DNA from: Siderastrea radians
Taxonomy: Eukaryota > Cnidaria > Anthozoa > Scleractinia > Rhizangiidae
NCBI GenBank assembly: GCA_964017195.1
Contig: OZ024895.1
Location: forward strand, 7,250,001-7,314,000
Direction of reading: 5' to 3'
Length of the DNA stretch: 64,000 bases
The notes under the pieces were generated by a model. That model saw nothing but the letters and a program-made list of their open reading frames with translations, made no database searches and was not told the origin of the DNA. Both the position numbers and the translations under genes were made by a program. The first letter of the stretch is position 1; each line of letters starts with the position of its first letter. Shown here piece after piece: positions 55,116 through 64,000 of the stretch.

Positions 55116-56685
55116 GCTTTAAGAGCCATTTTCTGAGAATATCGAGAATCGAAAGACACTCACAAAAAATCGAATTTTTTTTTATTTTGCCAAAACATCC
55201 CTTTGGGTAAGCTAATTCAAGAAAAAATAATCCAAAGTTCCAACGAGTTAATTAACGGACGAAATTTAAAAAGTTCGAAAAATGCATAAAATAGCGGTTT
55301 TAGGGTCTCTAAACGGCTCAAATTCTCGCTCAACTTTAGGAAGCCGGTGAGAGCGTAAAAAAGATTCTTTTAAAACGAAACAAACCACGAACATTATTTA
55401 ACCTTTCTACTTTAAAACTGTGTAATAAATTTGCCAATGTTTGGTTTCGAACATTTTCAAGCGGCGTTTTTATCGAGCCGCTCTTAACCTTGTTTCTCAC
55501 AAGGTAAAATGAAGGCCAACTTCGGCCGCTTAAAACGGAATCTGGTATGTATCGTTCAATGATTAAGACTACACAGAAAGAAAGCTCTGTCACTGTACTT
55601 TTCACCAGGAAAGTTACAGCTTTGGGAATCAAATACTTCCCCGTCAGTAAATTTTTACTGTTTAGTGATCTGAGCGGGTAGAATTATATGCAAATTACAG
55701 ATTTAATTCCTGGAATAATGCTAACAATTACAAAGGTCGCTTAAGATAGGCTCACCATTAGTTACACATGCACGCAGAATGTTTTTCCTGATCTTTGAAA
55801 GAAAGTTCTGCTTTCTTGAGTCTTGCGGAGTCTTATTATGCTAAAACAAAGCAGATTTTTAACGGCATTTCAACAAGACAGGAATCCACTCATTCAACTT
55901 AACCAAGATAACATCGAAAACACAGAGAAACGACGTACTATGCCCCCTACCTTGCCAACCGAAAACGCAACAATACAACAGAAAAACATTCCAAACTGTA
56001 GACAAACGAATTTTCAGTTTCCTGATTGAGCGAAGATATTTAAAAACAACTCATCGCCTAGAGGAATACGCGGAAAGACAGGTGACCTCTGCACTGACCC
56101 GCACGTGTCACACCACACTAACAGAGAGAGTCACGTATTCGATTTTTGTTGTGTGATTTGAGATAAAAACTTGGTGGAAAGTTAAAAAGAAAAAAAAAAC
56201 TTGCAACAGCTAGTAGTTTGTTGGATTACATGTTAGCACAAGCTCCACAAAGGAGTTTTTACGGCGCGGTAATTTCGCAACGTACGTGCTGTTGTAATTT
56301 TACTACTAATTTAATTACAGCTCATGAAATAAAATAAATATTGCAGTAAGTTACATTTCACAGTGTCTAAGTACTAATATATGGCGTCGTGTAGTTTTTC
56401 CACTCTTCTGGAGAGGGTTACTGTCTGTGTATTAAGCAGTTGTTACCCAGGCCACGTTGAAGTTGTTTCCCTAAAAGAATGCACAAGACACATCTCGCGG
56501 CATCTTCAATTGCACGGACTAAGTGCAGATAAAGCGGTTGACAGTGAATTCAAGTTGTTGTTAGCTCGTGCAGGTAATGTCATTGCATTTTGTTCTAGAA
56601 TTACTGTGTTCCACTCAGCACTCGGCGTCCCTGCAGAGTCGCGCCACTCCCGTGCCCACGGGCGCCCGGGGGCGGGTGAGGGTGG

Positions 56686-56935
56686 CAGGGATGGCGCAGT
56701 GGTGAGAGCACTCGCCTTCCACCAATGTGGCCCGGGTTCGATTCCCGGTCCCGGTGTCATATGTGGGTTGAGTTTGTTGTTCGTTCTCGTCCTTGCTCCA
56801 AGGGTTTTCCTCCCTCCATAAAAACCAACATTTCCAAATTCCAATTCGACTTGGACGTAGGGCCATAAGAGAGACTACAGTATGACTGTAATTATGCACC
56901 CTACTGAAATAAAGTGTATTTATTTATTTTTATTT
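56686..56935 (+). mobile_element. tRNA-derived SINE, second copy
   Basis: A box TGGCGCAGTGGTGAGAGC and B box GGGTTCGATTCCC with the same body as 27085-27305, ending near AATAAAGTGTATTTATTTAT. Confidence 0.88.
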
Positions 56936-57184
56936 TGACCAATGTTTGGGTGTAGGGGTGACGCTGCGGGTTTGACACCCTGGCCCTTTTTAGGACAGAA
57001 AAACGAAATGGAATGTCGATCGTACTGACCATACCCGGTTGGGGAAGACGGGCATAAAAATTATATACCATGCTTAGGGACAGAGACCAAAAACCGTATC
57101 CTGTCTAGCGGCAAACCCGAGTATAGTCCACATAAGGGAGTAACCCTCCCTTCCGGGCGGGGGGAGGGGGCTGGTGGTGCCGTG

Positions 57185-57612
57185 TTTAGCATGACGATAG
57201 CACGATGTAATTTCAGACGCCGAAAATTACATTTCAATGCAATCTTCCTTGGTAGCAGTTCGAGCGAGCGAGACGCAGAAGCCACGCAGGCCCGTGCGAG
57301 AACTCGCCCATATAATACCTTTTCTCGCTTTGCCATTTTAGCTAGCCCGTTTTTGGTTTTTGCGTCATGGCGTTGAAAGCTTAAGACTCTTCTACTGAAA
57401 AAGTGCCTAAATAACCAGAAATCAAAGATAAATATACTTTGAACTCTAGGCTTCCAACCTCATGACGCAAAAACCAAATAGCAAAGCGAGAAAGGGTATC
57501 GTGTGGGTATCGTGTGGGCGAGCCGCGTGTCTTCCGCGTCTCGCTCGCTCAAACTGCTGCCCAGGAAGATTACATCAGGGGACGTTCAATAATCACATCG
57601 TGCTATCGTCGA
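57185..57612. repeat. Inner inverted repeat of the 4-kb element
   Basis: Left GACGATAGCACGATGTAATT and AGCGAGCGAGACGC modules recur inverted at 57455-57612. Confidence 0.65.
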
Positions 57613-59317
57613 AGAATATTGTGCTACAGTTGAGCGAGTTAAGGCTAAGTACAACAATAACATTTCCTACCGCTTTAGCTGCACTTAGTCCGTGCAATTG
57701 AAGATGCCGCGAGATATGTCTTGTGCATTCTTTTAGGGAAACAACTTCAACGTGGCCTGGGTAACAACTGCTTAATCCACAGGCAGTAACCCTCTCCAGA
57801 AGAGTGGAAAAACTACACAACGCCATAACTACACAACGCCGTATGTATGTGTACTTACACACTGTGAATGTAACTTACTGCAATATTTATTTTATTTCAT
57901 GAGCTGTAATTAAATTAGTAGTAAAATTACAACAGCACATACATTGCGAAATTACCGCGCCGTAAAAACTCCTTTGTGGAGCTTGTGCTAACATGTAATC
58001 CAACAAACTACTAGCTATCTGTTGCAAGTTTTTTTTTCTTTTTAACTTTCCACCAAGTTTTTATCTCAAATCACACAACAAAAATCGAATACGTGACTCT
58101 CTCTGTTAGTGTGGTGTGACACGTGCGGATCAGTGCAGAGGTCACCTGTCTTTCCGCGTATTCCTCTAGGCGATGAGTTGTTTTTAAATATCTTCGCTCA
58201 ATCAGGAAACTGAAAATTCGTTTGTTTACAGTTTGGAATGTTTTTCTGTTGTATTGTTGCGTTTTCGGTTGGCAAGGTAGGGGGCATAGTACGTCGTTTC
58301 TCTGTGTTTTCGATGTTATCTTGGTTAAGTTGAATGAGTGGATTCCTGTCTTGTTGAAATGCCGTTAAAAATCTGCTTTGTTTTAGCATAATAAGACTCC
58401 GCAAGACTCAAGAAAGCAGAACTTTCTTTCAAAGATCAGGAAAAACATTGTGCTTGCATGTGTAACTTATGGTGAGCCTATCTTAAGCGACCTTTGTAAT
58501 TGTTAGCAGTATTCCAGGAATTAAATCTGTAATTTGCATATAATTCTACCCGCTCAGATCACTAAACAGTAAAAATTTACTGACGGGGAAGTATTTGATT
58601 CCCAAAGCTGTAACTTTCCTGGTGAAAGGTACAATAACAGAGCTTTCTTTCTGTGTAGTCTTAATCATTGAACGATACATACCAGGTGCCGTTTTAAGCG
58701 GCCGAAGTTGGCCTTCATTTTACTTTGTGAGAAACAAGGTTAAGAGCGGCTCGATAAAAACGCCGCTTGAAAATGCTCGAAACCAAACATTGGTAAATTT
58801 ATTACACAGTTTTAAAGTAGAAAGGTTAAATAATGTTCGTGGTTTGTTTCGTTTTAAAAGAATCTTTTTTACGCTCTCACCGGCTTCCTAGAGTTGAGCG
58901 AGAATTTGAGCCGTTTAGAGACCCTAAAACCGCCATTTTATGCATTTTTCGAACTTTTTAAATTTTCGTCCGTTAAATAACTCGTTGGAACTTTGGATTA
59001 TTTTTTCTTGAATTAGCTTACCCAAAGGGATGTTTTGGCAAAATAAAAAAAAATTCGATTTTTTGTGAGTGTCTTTCGATTCTCGATATTCTCAGAAAAT
59101 GGCTCTTAAAAGGCGAAATGACGTAGCCCTCACGAAGAGTCAGAACAAGGAAGAAAAAAAAATATAAGATAGATTTCAGTTCCCCGTTTTCAAGTCACGT
59201 TACAAAAACTCGCGATGAAAAAGTTCATCAGATTACTAAAACTGACTGGACAAACCCTTTCCCTTCAAATAAAAGTGTGTCAAATTAGCAGCCTAGTCAA
59301 GACTTGACATACTTGAG

Positions 59318-59765
59318 GCTACCCAGCTCGGCGACACAAGGGATCAGGCAAAGTAACTTCGCATGTTGTATTTCCTTACCAAGGAACTTTTCTTCTACAC
59401 GTTTTGCCTTCGGGTTAGATCTTACTTGTAAAGCACTCCACATTCTCATTCTATACAATTCTCCTTATCTTTAAAGTTTATCTCGGTGCTAATTATATTC
59501 AACTGTTCTATTGAAATGTTGTGCAAATCAATAGTGAAAGTTGACTAGCAATTATCCTATATTAAATTAACATTAAAAACTTTATTTCTTTGAAAAGGTT
59601 TTATAGAACCAAAGGAGCAACTTAGCAACAAATTAAATACCACATAATGAGTTTGTTTTCCCGGTACAGTTTTAAAGTTAACTACTATAACTAAAATGGA
59701 ACTGATGTTCCAGGTTCGGTTAATTGTAAATAAGACATAACACCTTACTCTTAATCGTAAAAGCT
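59318..59765. repeat. Dispersed repeat, copy 2, with empty MITE site
   Basis: Direct relative of 40610-41290; at about 59550 it lacks the 157-bp foldback. Confidence 0.85.
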
Positions 59766-59769
59766 ACTT

Positions 59770-60210
59770 CAAAGTAAAAGTAATGACTGAATGGCTTTTT
59801 TGCCACTTGCGTGGAGTTTGCATCCATCTGCCATGCCGTTTGGCCACCATCGGAACTCTGTCTCTACAAGATCGCATTTCCAAACTTGCGATAACTTGCG
59901 TCTCCAGTTGGCCAGGGCCTCAGCGCTAACAACTAACAAAAACATGCAGAGACCCCCTCGGGGGGCGGGGAAAAGAAAAGAAACGAAAAAAGAAAAAAAA
60001 CAACAACAACAACAACAACAACGGGACAACTTTTCTCTTTTTAGTAAAACTGGATATAAATTTCGTACACCTCGTTTCATTTTATTAGTTAAAAAGCGGG
60101 CTTTGAAAATTTGACCCTTTAAAAATATTTACAAAATTGAGCTATACATGCATACGATTGATAATATGCTATTTACACTATAAAAATTACATTGTACTTA
60201 AGAAGAGCCT
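59770..60210. other. Region 3' of kinase copy 2
   Basis: Contains (CAA)n at about 60001-60021. TTTATT near 60216 (AATAAA on the minus strand) is a candidate polyadenylation signal for copy 2, about 45 bases past its stop. Confidence 0.45.
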
Positions 60211-60258
60211 TCTTTTTATTGTTACTATCCTCTTTTATTCAGGTACCCTTCGATGTCT

Positions 60259-60318
60259 CTACTGTTCTTCTGTGGCGTTGATGTAGCTTCGATCATAATT
60301 GTTCAGATCAATAGACAG
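60259..60318 (-). CDS. C-terminal tail exon, copy 2
   Basis: After acceptor CGCTTTTAG: 19 codons plus TAG, containing SYINATEEQ. Phase 0 fits the preceding exon. Confidence 0.72.
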   Translation of the reverse strand: MSIDLNNYDRSYINATEEQ

Positions 60319-63269
60319 CTAAAAGCGGAGAAATACAACTGGCTAAGTGAATAATCTAAAATAGATTTTTTCGTGGTAGACCAGGCTAAAACATAACAGC
60401 GTGGAGATTCCTTTGTTGGGAAATCATCATGGAAGAAATTATTCTTAAACATCAATAATTAAAGGAAGTTCGTCTGAGCCGAGTCCCTTTCTCAATGATG
60501 TGGTTTCCAGGCTCTCTCCTCCGCAGAGGCTCCTGTTTGTAAACACCAGGGAAAGAAACGGGAGCGGGAGCGCTGGAGGGAGAAAACGGGAGCGCGGGGA
60601 ACGATGCCAGCGTTCCCTACGCGCTTTAATTTTTCCTCTTCCCAGCCTCCGCGCGCCGCGGGTATATTTTTCCCAAGGCGCGACTGTAGGAGGCCTCTGC
60701 GGAGGAGAGAGGTTTCCAGGGCTACTCCCTGCCTCGATCTAAGGAGCCATCCCTCAGCCTCATCACCCGAACGAGGCTGCACATCAGTAATCACATCACC
60801 GACAAAGGCACTCGGATGAGTTCCGAAAGCTCCAACAAACTTTCCCTCTACTTGTCGTTGTTCCAGAACGATTTTTTCGATGAGATTAAAACTAGTTTTT
60901 GAAAAATTCTCTGTTGAATGAAGTACAAATTAAATAAAACTCGTGTACTAACCGTCTGTGCTGTCATAAGTCTGTGCAGAATTTTTCCTAACTCTAGGAA
61001 TGTTGGTCTGGATTTGGGGTCCTGTTGCCAACACTGCCACATGATGGAGTATCTACAAGAGACCAAACAAATAACGATAATGGAAAATAAAAGTAAAGAG
61101 CTCGCATGACGAAGGCGTTCCTCGTAAGAACGTTTTATCACTTTTAAATCAATAATTTTAAGCTACCCGCGTTTCCTATCGGCAACAGACAAGTCGGCTG
61201 CGCCTTGTTGACCATTAGCACAAAGAAAACTCCGTCTCGTAGTCTAATGGCTGAACATCATGAACTTCTCTAATACGGCCACCTTTGGACAGAATCAACT
61301 GTCTATCGTAGAGAGAAAGACGGCCGTTTTGAGTTTCAGTAAGAACATTTGAATAAAAGGACTGGCAGTGGGGAGAAGAAACATGACCGTTGAAGAGAGA
61401 GAGGGTTGTTACGGGGAATAGCCGTTAGTAGAGCTTCGAGTGTATTTTAACATCATTCTATGTGCCAGCTGGAATACTCACAGTTCATCAGAACAGAAGG
61501 GTGGTTTGGGCATCCTGTGACCCACACGAAGCTGATCGATCACGTCATCTCTACTCATGCCTGGGTACGGATTAGCACCTGAAATAAAAAGAAGCTAGGA
61601 TCAGAAAGAGTGATCACTTTTAGCAGTAACGACTTGGTCAACAAAGCGATACTCATTGACTTTTAAGATTCTGCCCTTACCTAACGTGACTACCTCCCAT
61701 AAGAGAACGCCATATGACCATCTGAAAGAAAACAAATACATTAAAAATTAGTTAAGTTTAAGAATGGTGCGCGTCCTGAATAAACGTCGCACTCGGGTCA
61801 AGGTGTCCCTCACGGCCGGAGCTTATCCCGGTTTCCGTAGCATGAAGCAACTGAGAGCATTGCTACTCCCCCTGGACGGGATGCTAGTCCATCGCCGAAT
61901 TACCCCGAGCAGTAGGTCTCCGGTACCCATTTATACACCTGGGTGGAGAGAGACAAATGTGGGGTAAAGTTTCTTGTCTAAGGAAACAACACGATGGCAG
62001 GATCTGGGTGTGGAACCACCGACCTTGAGATCTGAAGTCCAAGGCGCTAACCACTACACCACCCCCCCCCTCCCCACCCACAACCGCGCGTCCTGAATAC
62101 AGAGGTCTTTTTGCAAAGGTTATGACTGAGGAATAGGAAGACCTTAGAAAGGGTTACTGGAATCTAAAAGAAAAATGTGGGTACCCACGCATTTTCCGAG
62201 ATAATTAAGCACTCATAATTCTAAAAGAAAACTTTGAAATACAAAGAATGTATGGCATTTTCTTTCCAAATTTAAGCTCAATTATCCCTGAAAAATGCGT
62301 GGTTACCCCCAATTTCCTCTTGGATTCTAATAGCCCTTGCTAAGATCTGCTTTTCTCGCATAGTCATAAACTGCTGATGGTTCACTGGTACCCATTAATA
62401 CACCTGGGTGGAGAGAGAGAATGTGGAGAAAGGTTTCTTGTCTAAGGAAACAGCACAACACGCTGACCACGTCTGGAACCAGCTACCCTGGATGATAAGT
62501 GGGGGGGGGGGACAGGGGGCGGGAGACCGGGAGAAAGGGGGCGGGAGGTGTACGGGAGGCGGGAGAAGAGGGGGCGGAAAGCGGGAGAAAAAGGGAAAAA
62601 TTACGCAACATTGCGCAATATTTCGCAATCGAAAAATTGCGAAGGGGCGGGAGCCAAAAAATACAGGGCGGAAACCGGGATTAAAGGGTACGGGAAGCGG
62701 GAGGTTTAAACCCCCCTGTCCCCCCCACCTGATAAAGGCTCGCACACTCGAACACTCAGGGGACTGCTCCACGAGAGCACGCGAGAGAAACCTCTGGTAC
62801 CTGGGGTTGGAACTATCGACTCTCCGATCTCCCGATGGATAGTAAGACGCGCTCATCACTACACCAGTGACTACGCCTCAACACAATTTTAAGTAAGGCA
62901 ACACAAGAAGTAGACGACGAGCAGTCTCTTCACCCGCTCAGGGAAAGCCCAACGAAAAGAAAACTCGAGGGAGCGTGAGAATCGTCCTTCTCGCACAAAC
63001 ATGATGCACACGTGAAAAGCCGCTTGTACAGTGAGTACACCAGTGGCTCATCACGCGCGCGTCACGTTTCTACGTGGCAAACAATTTCACGCACTGTCGC
63101 GTGTTCTTTTTGCTCGACTAACCCTGAGCGGAAAGAGAGATTGTTCGTAGTCTAGTACATAAAAAGATCAACTTTGCACAAACACTTTCGTTACTCACAC
63201 GTCACTTTCAGTGGTCGTCACGCCTTGGAAAATTGATTCCACTGCCATCCAACGAAGAGGCAACTCAGC
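60259..63269 (-). CDS. Receptor tyrosine kinase copy 2, 3' exons (continues beyond window)
   Basis: Minus-strand exons 63269-63199, 61721-61681, 61578-61482, 61052-60953 and 60318-60259 encode the activation segment to the C-terminus. All align in length and phase with copy 1. WSYGVLLWEVVTLG, YPGMSRDDVIDQL and SIMWQCWQQDPKSRPTFLE are kinase subdomains IX-XI. Copy 2 has CAG where copy 1 has TAG, and splices to a tail exon encoding LSIDLNNYDRSYINATEEQ. SYIN offers a YxN motif of the kind bound by Grb2-type SH2 domains. Reading frame is intact throughout what is visible; the catalytic-loop exon lies past 64000. Confidence 0.85.
60508..60712. mobile_element. About 200-bp GC-rich foldback MITE in kinase copy 2 intron
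   Basis: CTCTCTCCTCCGCAGAGGCT and GCCTCTGCGGAGGAGAGAGG are inverted ends. The interior is GC-rich with GGGAGCG reiterations. Confidence 0.7.
60953..61052 (-). CDS. Alpha-H/I exon, copy 2
   Basis: 100 bp, ending LHRLMTAQT before donor GTTAGT; no stop codon. Confidence 0.85.
61482..61578 (-). CDS. Alpha-F/G exon, copy 2
   Basis: 97 bp, ANPYPGMSRDDVIDQLRVGH; differs from copy 1 at a few residues. Confidence 0.85.
61681..61721 (-). CDS. Alpha-F micro-exon, copy 2
   Basis: 41 bp, WSYGVLLWEVVTLG; Ile to Val relative to copy 1. Confidence 0.85.
61785..62065 (-). mobile_element. tRNA-derived SINE (minus)
   Basis: Minus strand has A box TGGTGTAGTGGTTAGCGCC and B-box-like GGTGGTTCCACACC, then CAAGAAACTTTACCCCACAT and GTGTATAAATGGGTACCGGA. 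Located in a copy 2 kinase intron. Confidence 0.82.
62370..62885 (-). mobile_element. tRNA-derived SINE interrupted by a G-rich MITE
   Basis: Minus strand A box GTGTAGTGATGAGCGCG and B-box-like GATAGTTCCAACCCC, with the same body as 22795-23275. Interrupted at 62500-62732. Confidence 0.75.
62500..62732. mobile_element. 230-bp G-rich element with TGGGGGGG...ACAGGGGG termini
   Basis: Left end TGGGGGG(n)ACAGGGGGCGG, right end CCCCCTGTCCCCCCCACC. TGATAA flanks both sides as a possible 6-bp duplication. The interior reiterates GCGGGAG and contains TTGCGCAATATTTCGCAAT, itself near-palindromic. Confidence 0.7.
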
Positions 63270-64000
63270 CTGAAAACATCAAGAGACAAATTTGAACAAA
63301 TACAGAAACTGTGTTTACATTGCGGTACAATTAAAGAGCCGTTTTCAGTTAATTGATGACAGCGTTCGCGTTTGTTTTGGGGTGGATTTATTGCCGCATA
63401 CCCGCATAGCTGCCACATTAGAAAAATTTTTTTTTAGCCACAAAAAATACAAAAAATCCGCAAATGCTTAAGCGAGAGCTACAAACGCATACTATAAATA
63501 AATCTACCCCTGGTTTTGCGTCACTACGCTCTGTGACCGATTAAGAACCTCGTGCCACGTTCTCTTTTGCACGTGTTTTCCCGTGCTTGGCGCCTGTTGT
63601 TTGTGTTTACTTCGTCATTGTTCTGATTGTTTCACCGTGTTGTTTACCTCTGAAGGGATTGGCCGGAGTGATTTCTGTGGTTCTGGTATACCACACTGAT
63701 GTGTTTTCGAAGTTTCTCTTTTAATTTAACCAAAAAAGTAGAAAAATATTTTCGCCCACACTAGACTTTTCGCATCGTCTTCACCTGGCCATACTAGTTT
63801 ATTATCGTCCACTTTACTAAAACGATCAATAAAGGCGTTAACGTTCTCACTCATCCACACACCAATGCGTTTTCTAAAGACATCGCTTTCGTTAGTGTTT
63901 TGGTCGTCATTGTCCGTACGGTAAGTAAAACCGCCTACCTTAAAGCATACCTTTTCAAACGAAAACGCATGAGCAGCCTAAGGGACTAATTTTTCCAAAT
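62895..64000 (-). repeat. Intronic part of the kinase segmental duplication (pairs with 23280-24060)
   Basis: TCATCACGCGCGCGTCACGT, TTTGCTCGACTA-type sequence and CTTAAGCGAGAGCTACA recur in the same order as in 23280-24060. 63530-63820 is extra in this copy. Contains the 63199-63269 exon. Confidence 0.82.
63199..63269 (-). CDS. Activation-segment exon, copy 2
   Basis: AELPLRWMAVESIFQGVTTT then ESDV; same 71-bp length and phase as copy 1; donor GTGAGT. Confidence 0.85.

Larger units (their letters stand above)
55123..59105. mobile_element. 4-kb TTAA-flanked element with about 1.4-kb inverted arms
   Basis: GAGCCATTTTCTGAGAATAT at the left and its complement at the right, flanked by TTAA (55119-55122 and 59106-59109). 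Arms 55123-56548 and 57668-59105 are highly similar; mirrored ORFs (55632-55336 and 58595-58891; 55823-56029 and 58404-58198) follow from this. The spacer holds a SINE and a second inverted pair (57185-57375 / 57455-57612). No transposase motif is recognised. Confidence 0.88.

Noticed and set aside
59769..60114. Overlapping ORFs of 103-107 codons
   Set aside because: Low-complexity (CAA)n and A-rich sequence; no family resemblance.
62395..62859. Two ORFs of about 150 codons rich in Gly/Arg or Pro
   Set aside because: Artefacts of the G-rich MITE and the SINE; no conserved motif.
1..64000. CRISPR array
   Set aside because: Tandem repeats seen (24.6-25.5 kb, microsatellites) lack regular unique spacers, and the DNA is eukaryotic.

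Overview
The window looks like nuclear DNA of an anthozoan cnidarian (stony-coral-like). It is AT-rich and intron-containing, with GT-AG splice sites. It encodes immunoglobulin-superfamily (IgSF) and receptor-tyrosine-kinase (RTK) exons of animal type, and it is crowded with LINEs, tRNA-derived SINEs, foldback DNA elements and a Ty3-type retroelement. The taxon is inferred from gene and repeat character only; no search was run.

Layout. 1-2540: frame-broken protein-primed family B DNA polymerase of a mobile element, with an inserted Vsr-like nuclease segment. 2.7-3.0 kb: TTAGGG-bearing minisatellite. 3.07-4.59 kb: 1.5-kb palindrome. 5.34-9.05 kb: nearly full-length CR1/L2-like LINE (minus strand), disabled, carrying a 2A-like ribosome-skipping motif. 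10.5-18.6 kb: small transposons, among them a 98-bp hairpin with 9-bp target duplication, a 2.6-kb TTAA-flanked element and a 5'-truncated LINE.

Host genes. 18.68-21.38 kb (+) holds the last five exons of an IgSF transmembrane receptor whose tail carries an ITIM-like and an ITSM-like tyrosine motif. Convergent to it, 27.64-22.00 kb (-) holds an FN3/transmembrane/tyrosine-kinase gene (copy 1) with several signs of decay. An isolated terminal Ig exon lies at 28.7 kb (+). The 3' half of a second kinase copy, with intact reading frame and a C-terminal tail, lies at 63.27-60.26 kb (-) and continues beyond the window. The two kinase copies share introns as well as exons, so they arose by segmental duplication.

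Mobile-element region between the kinase copies. 30.2-36.26 kb: degenerate Ty3/gypsy element (-) split by a LINE insertion. 39.15-39.66 kb: inverted pair of tRNA-like SINEs. 40.9 kb: 157-bp foldback. 41.93-42.44 kb: TTAA-flanked foldback. 43.0-54.65 kb: array of direct and inverted copies of one repeat family. One array unit was invaded by a Mutator-like element carrying a RecQ-helicase fragment, by a LINE tail and by a 5.1-kb TTAA-flanked element. A paralogous unit at 52.2-52.6 kb preserves the empty sites. 55.12-59.11 kb: 4-kb TTAA-flanked element with about 1.4-kb inverted arms.

The main functional reading is a receptor locus in which a tyrosine-motif IgSF receptor sits tail-to-tail with a tyrosine kinase. 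This is a plausible but untested signalling neighbourhood embedded in dense transposon debris.
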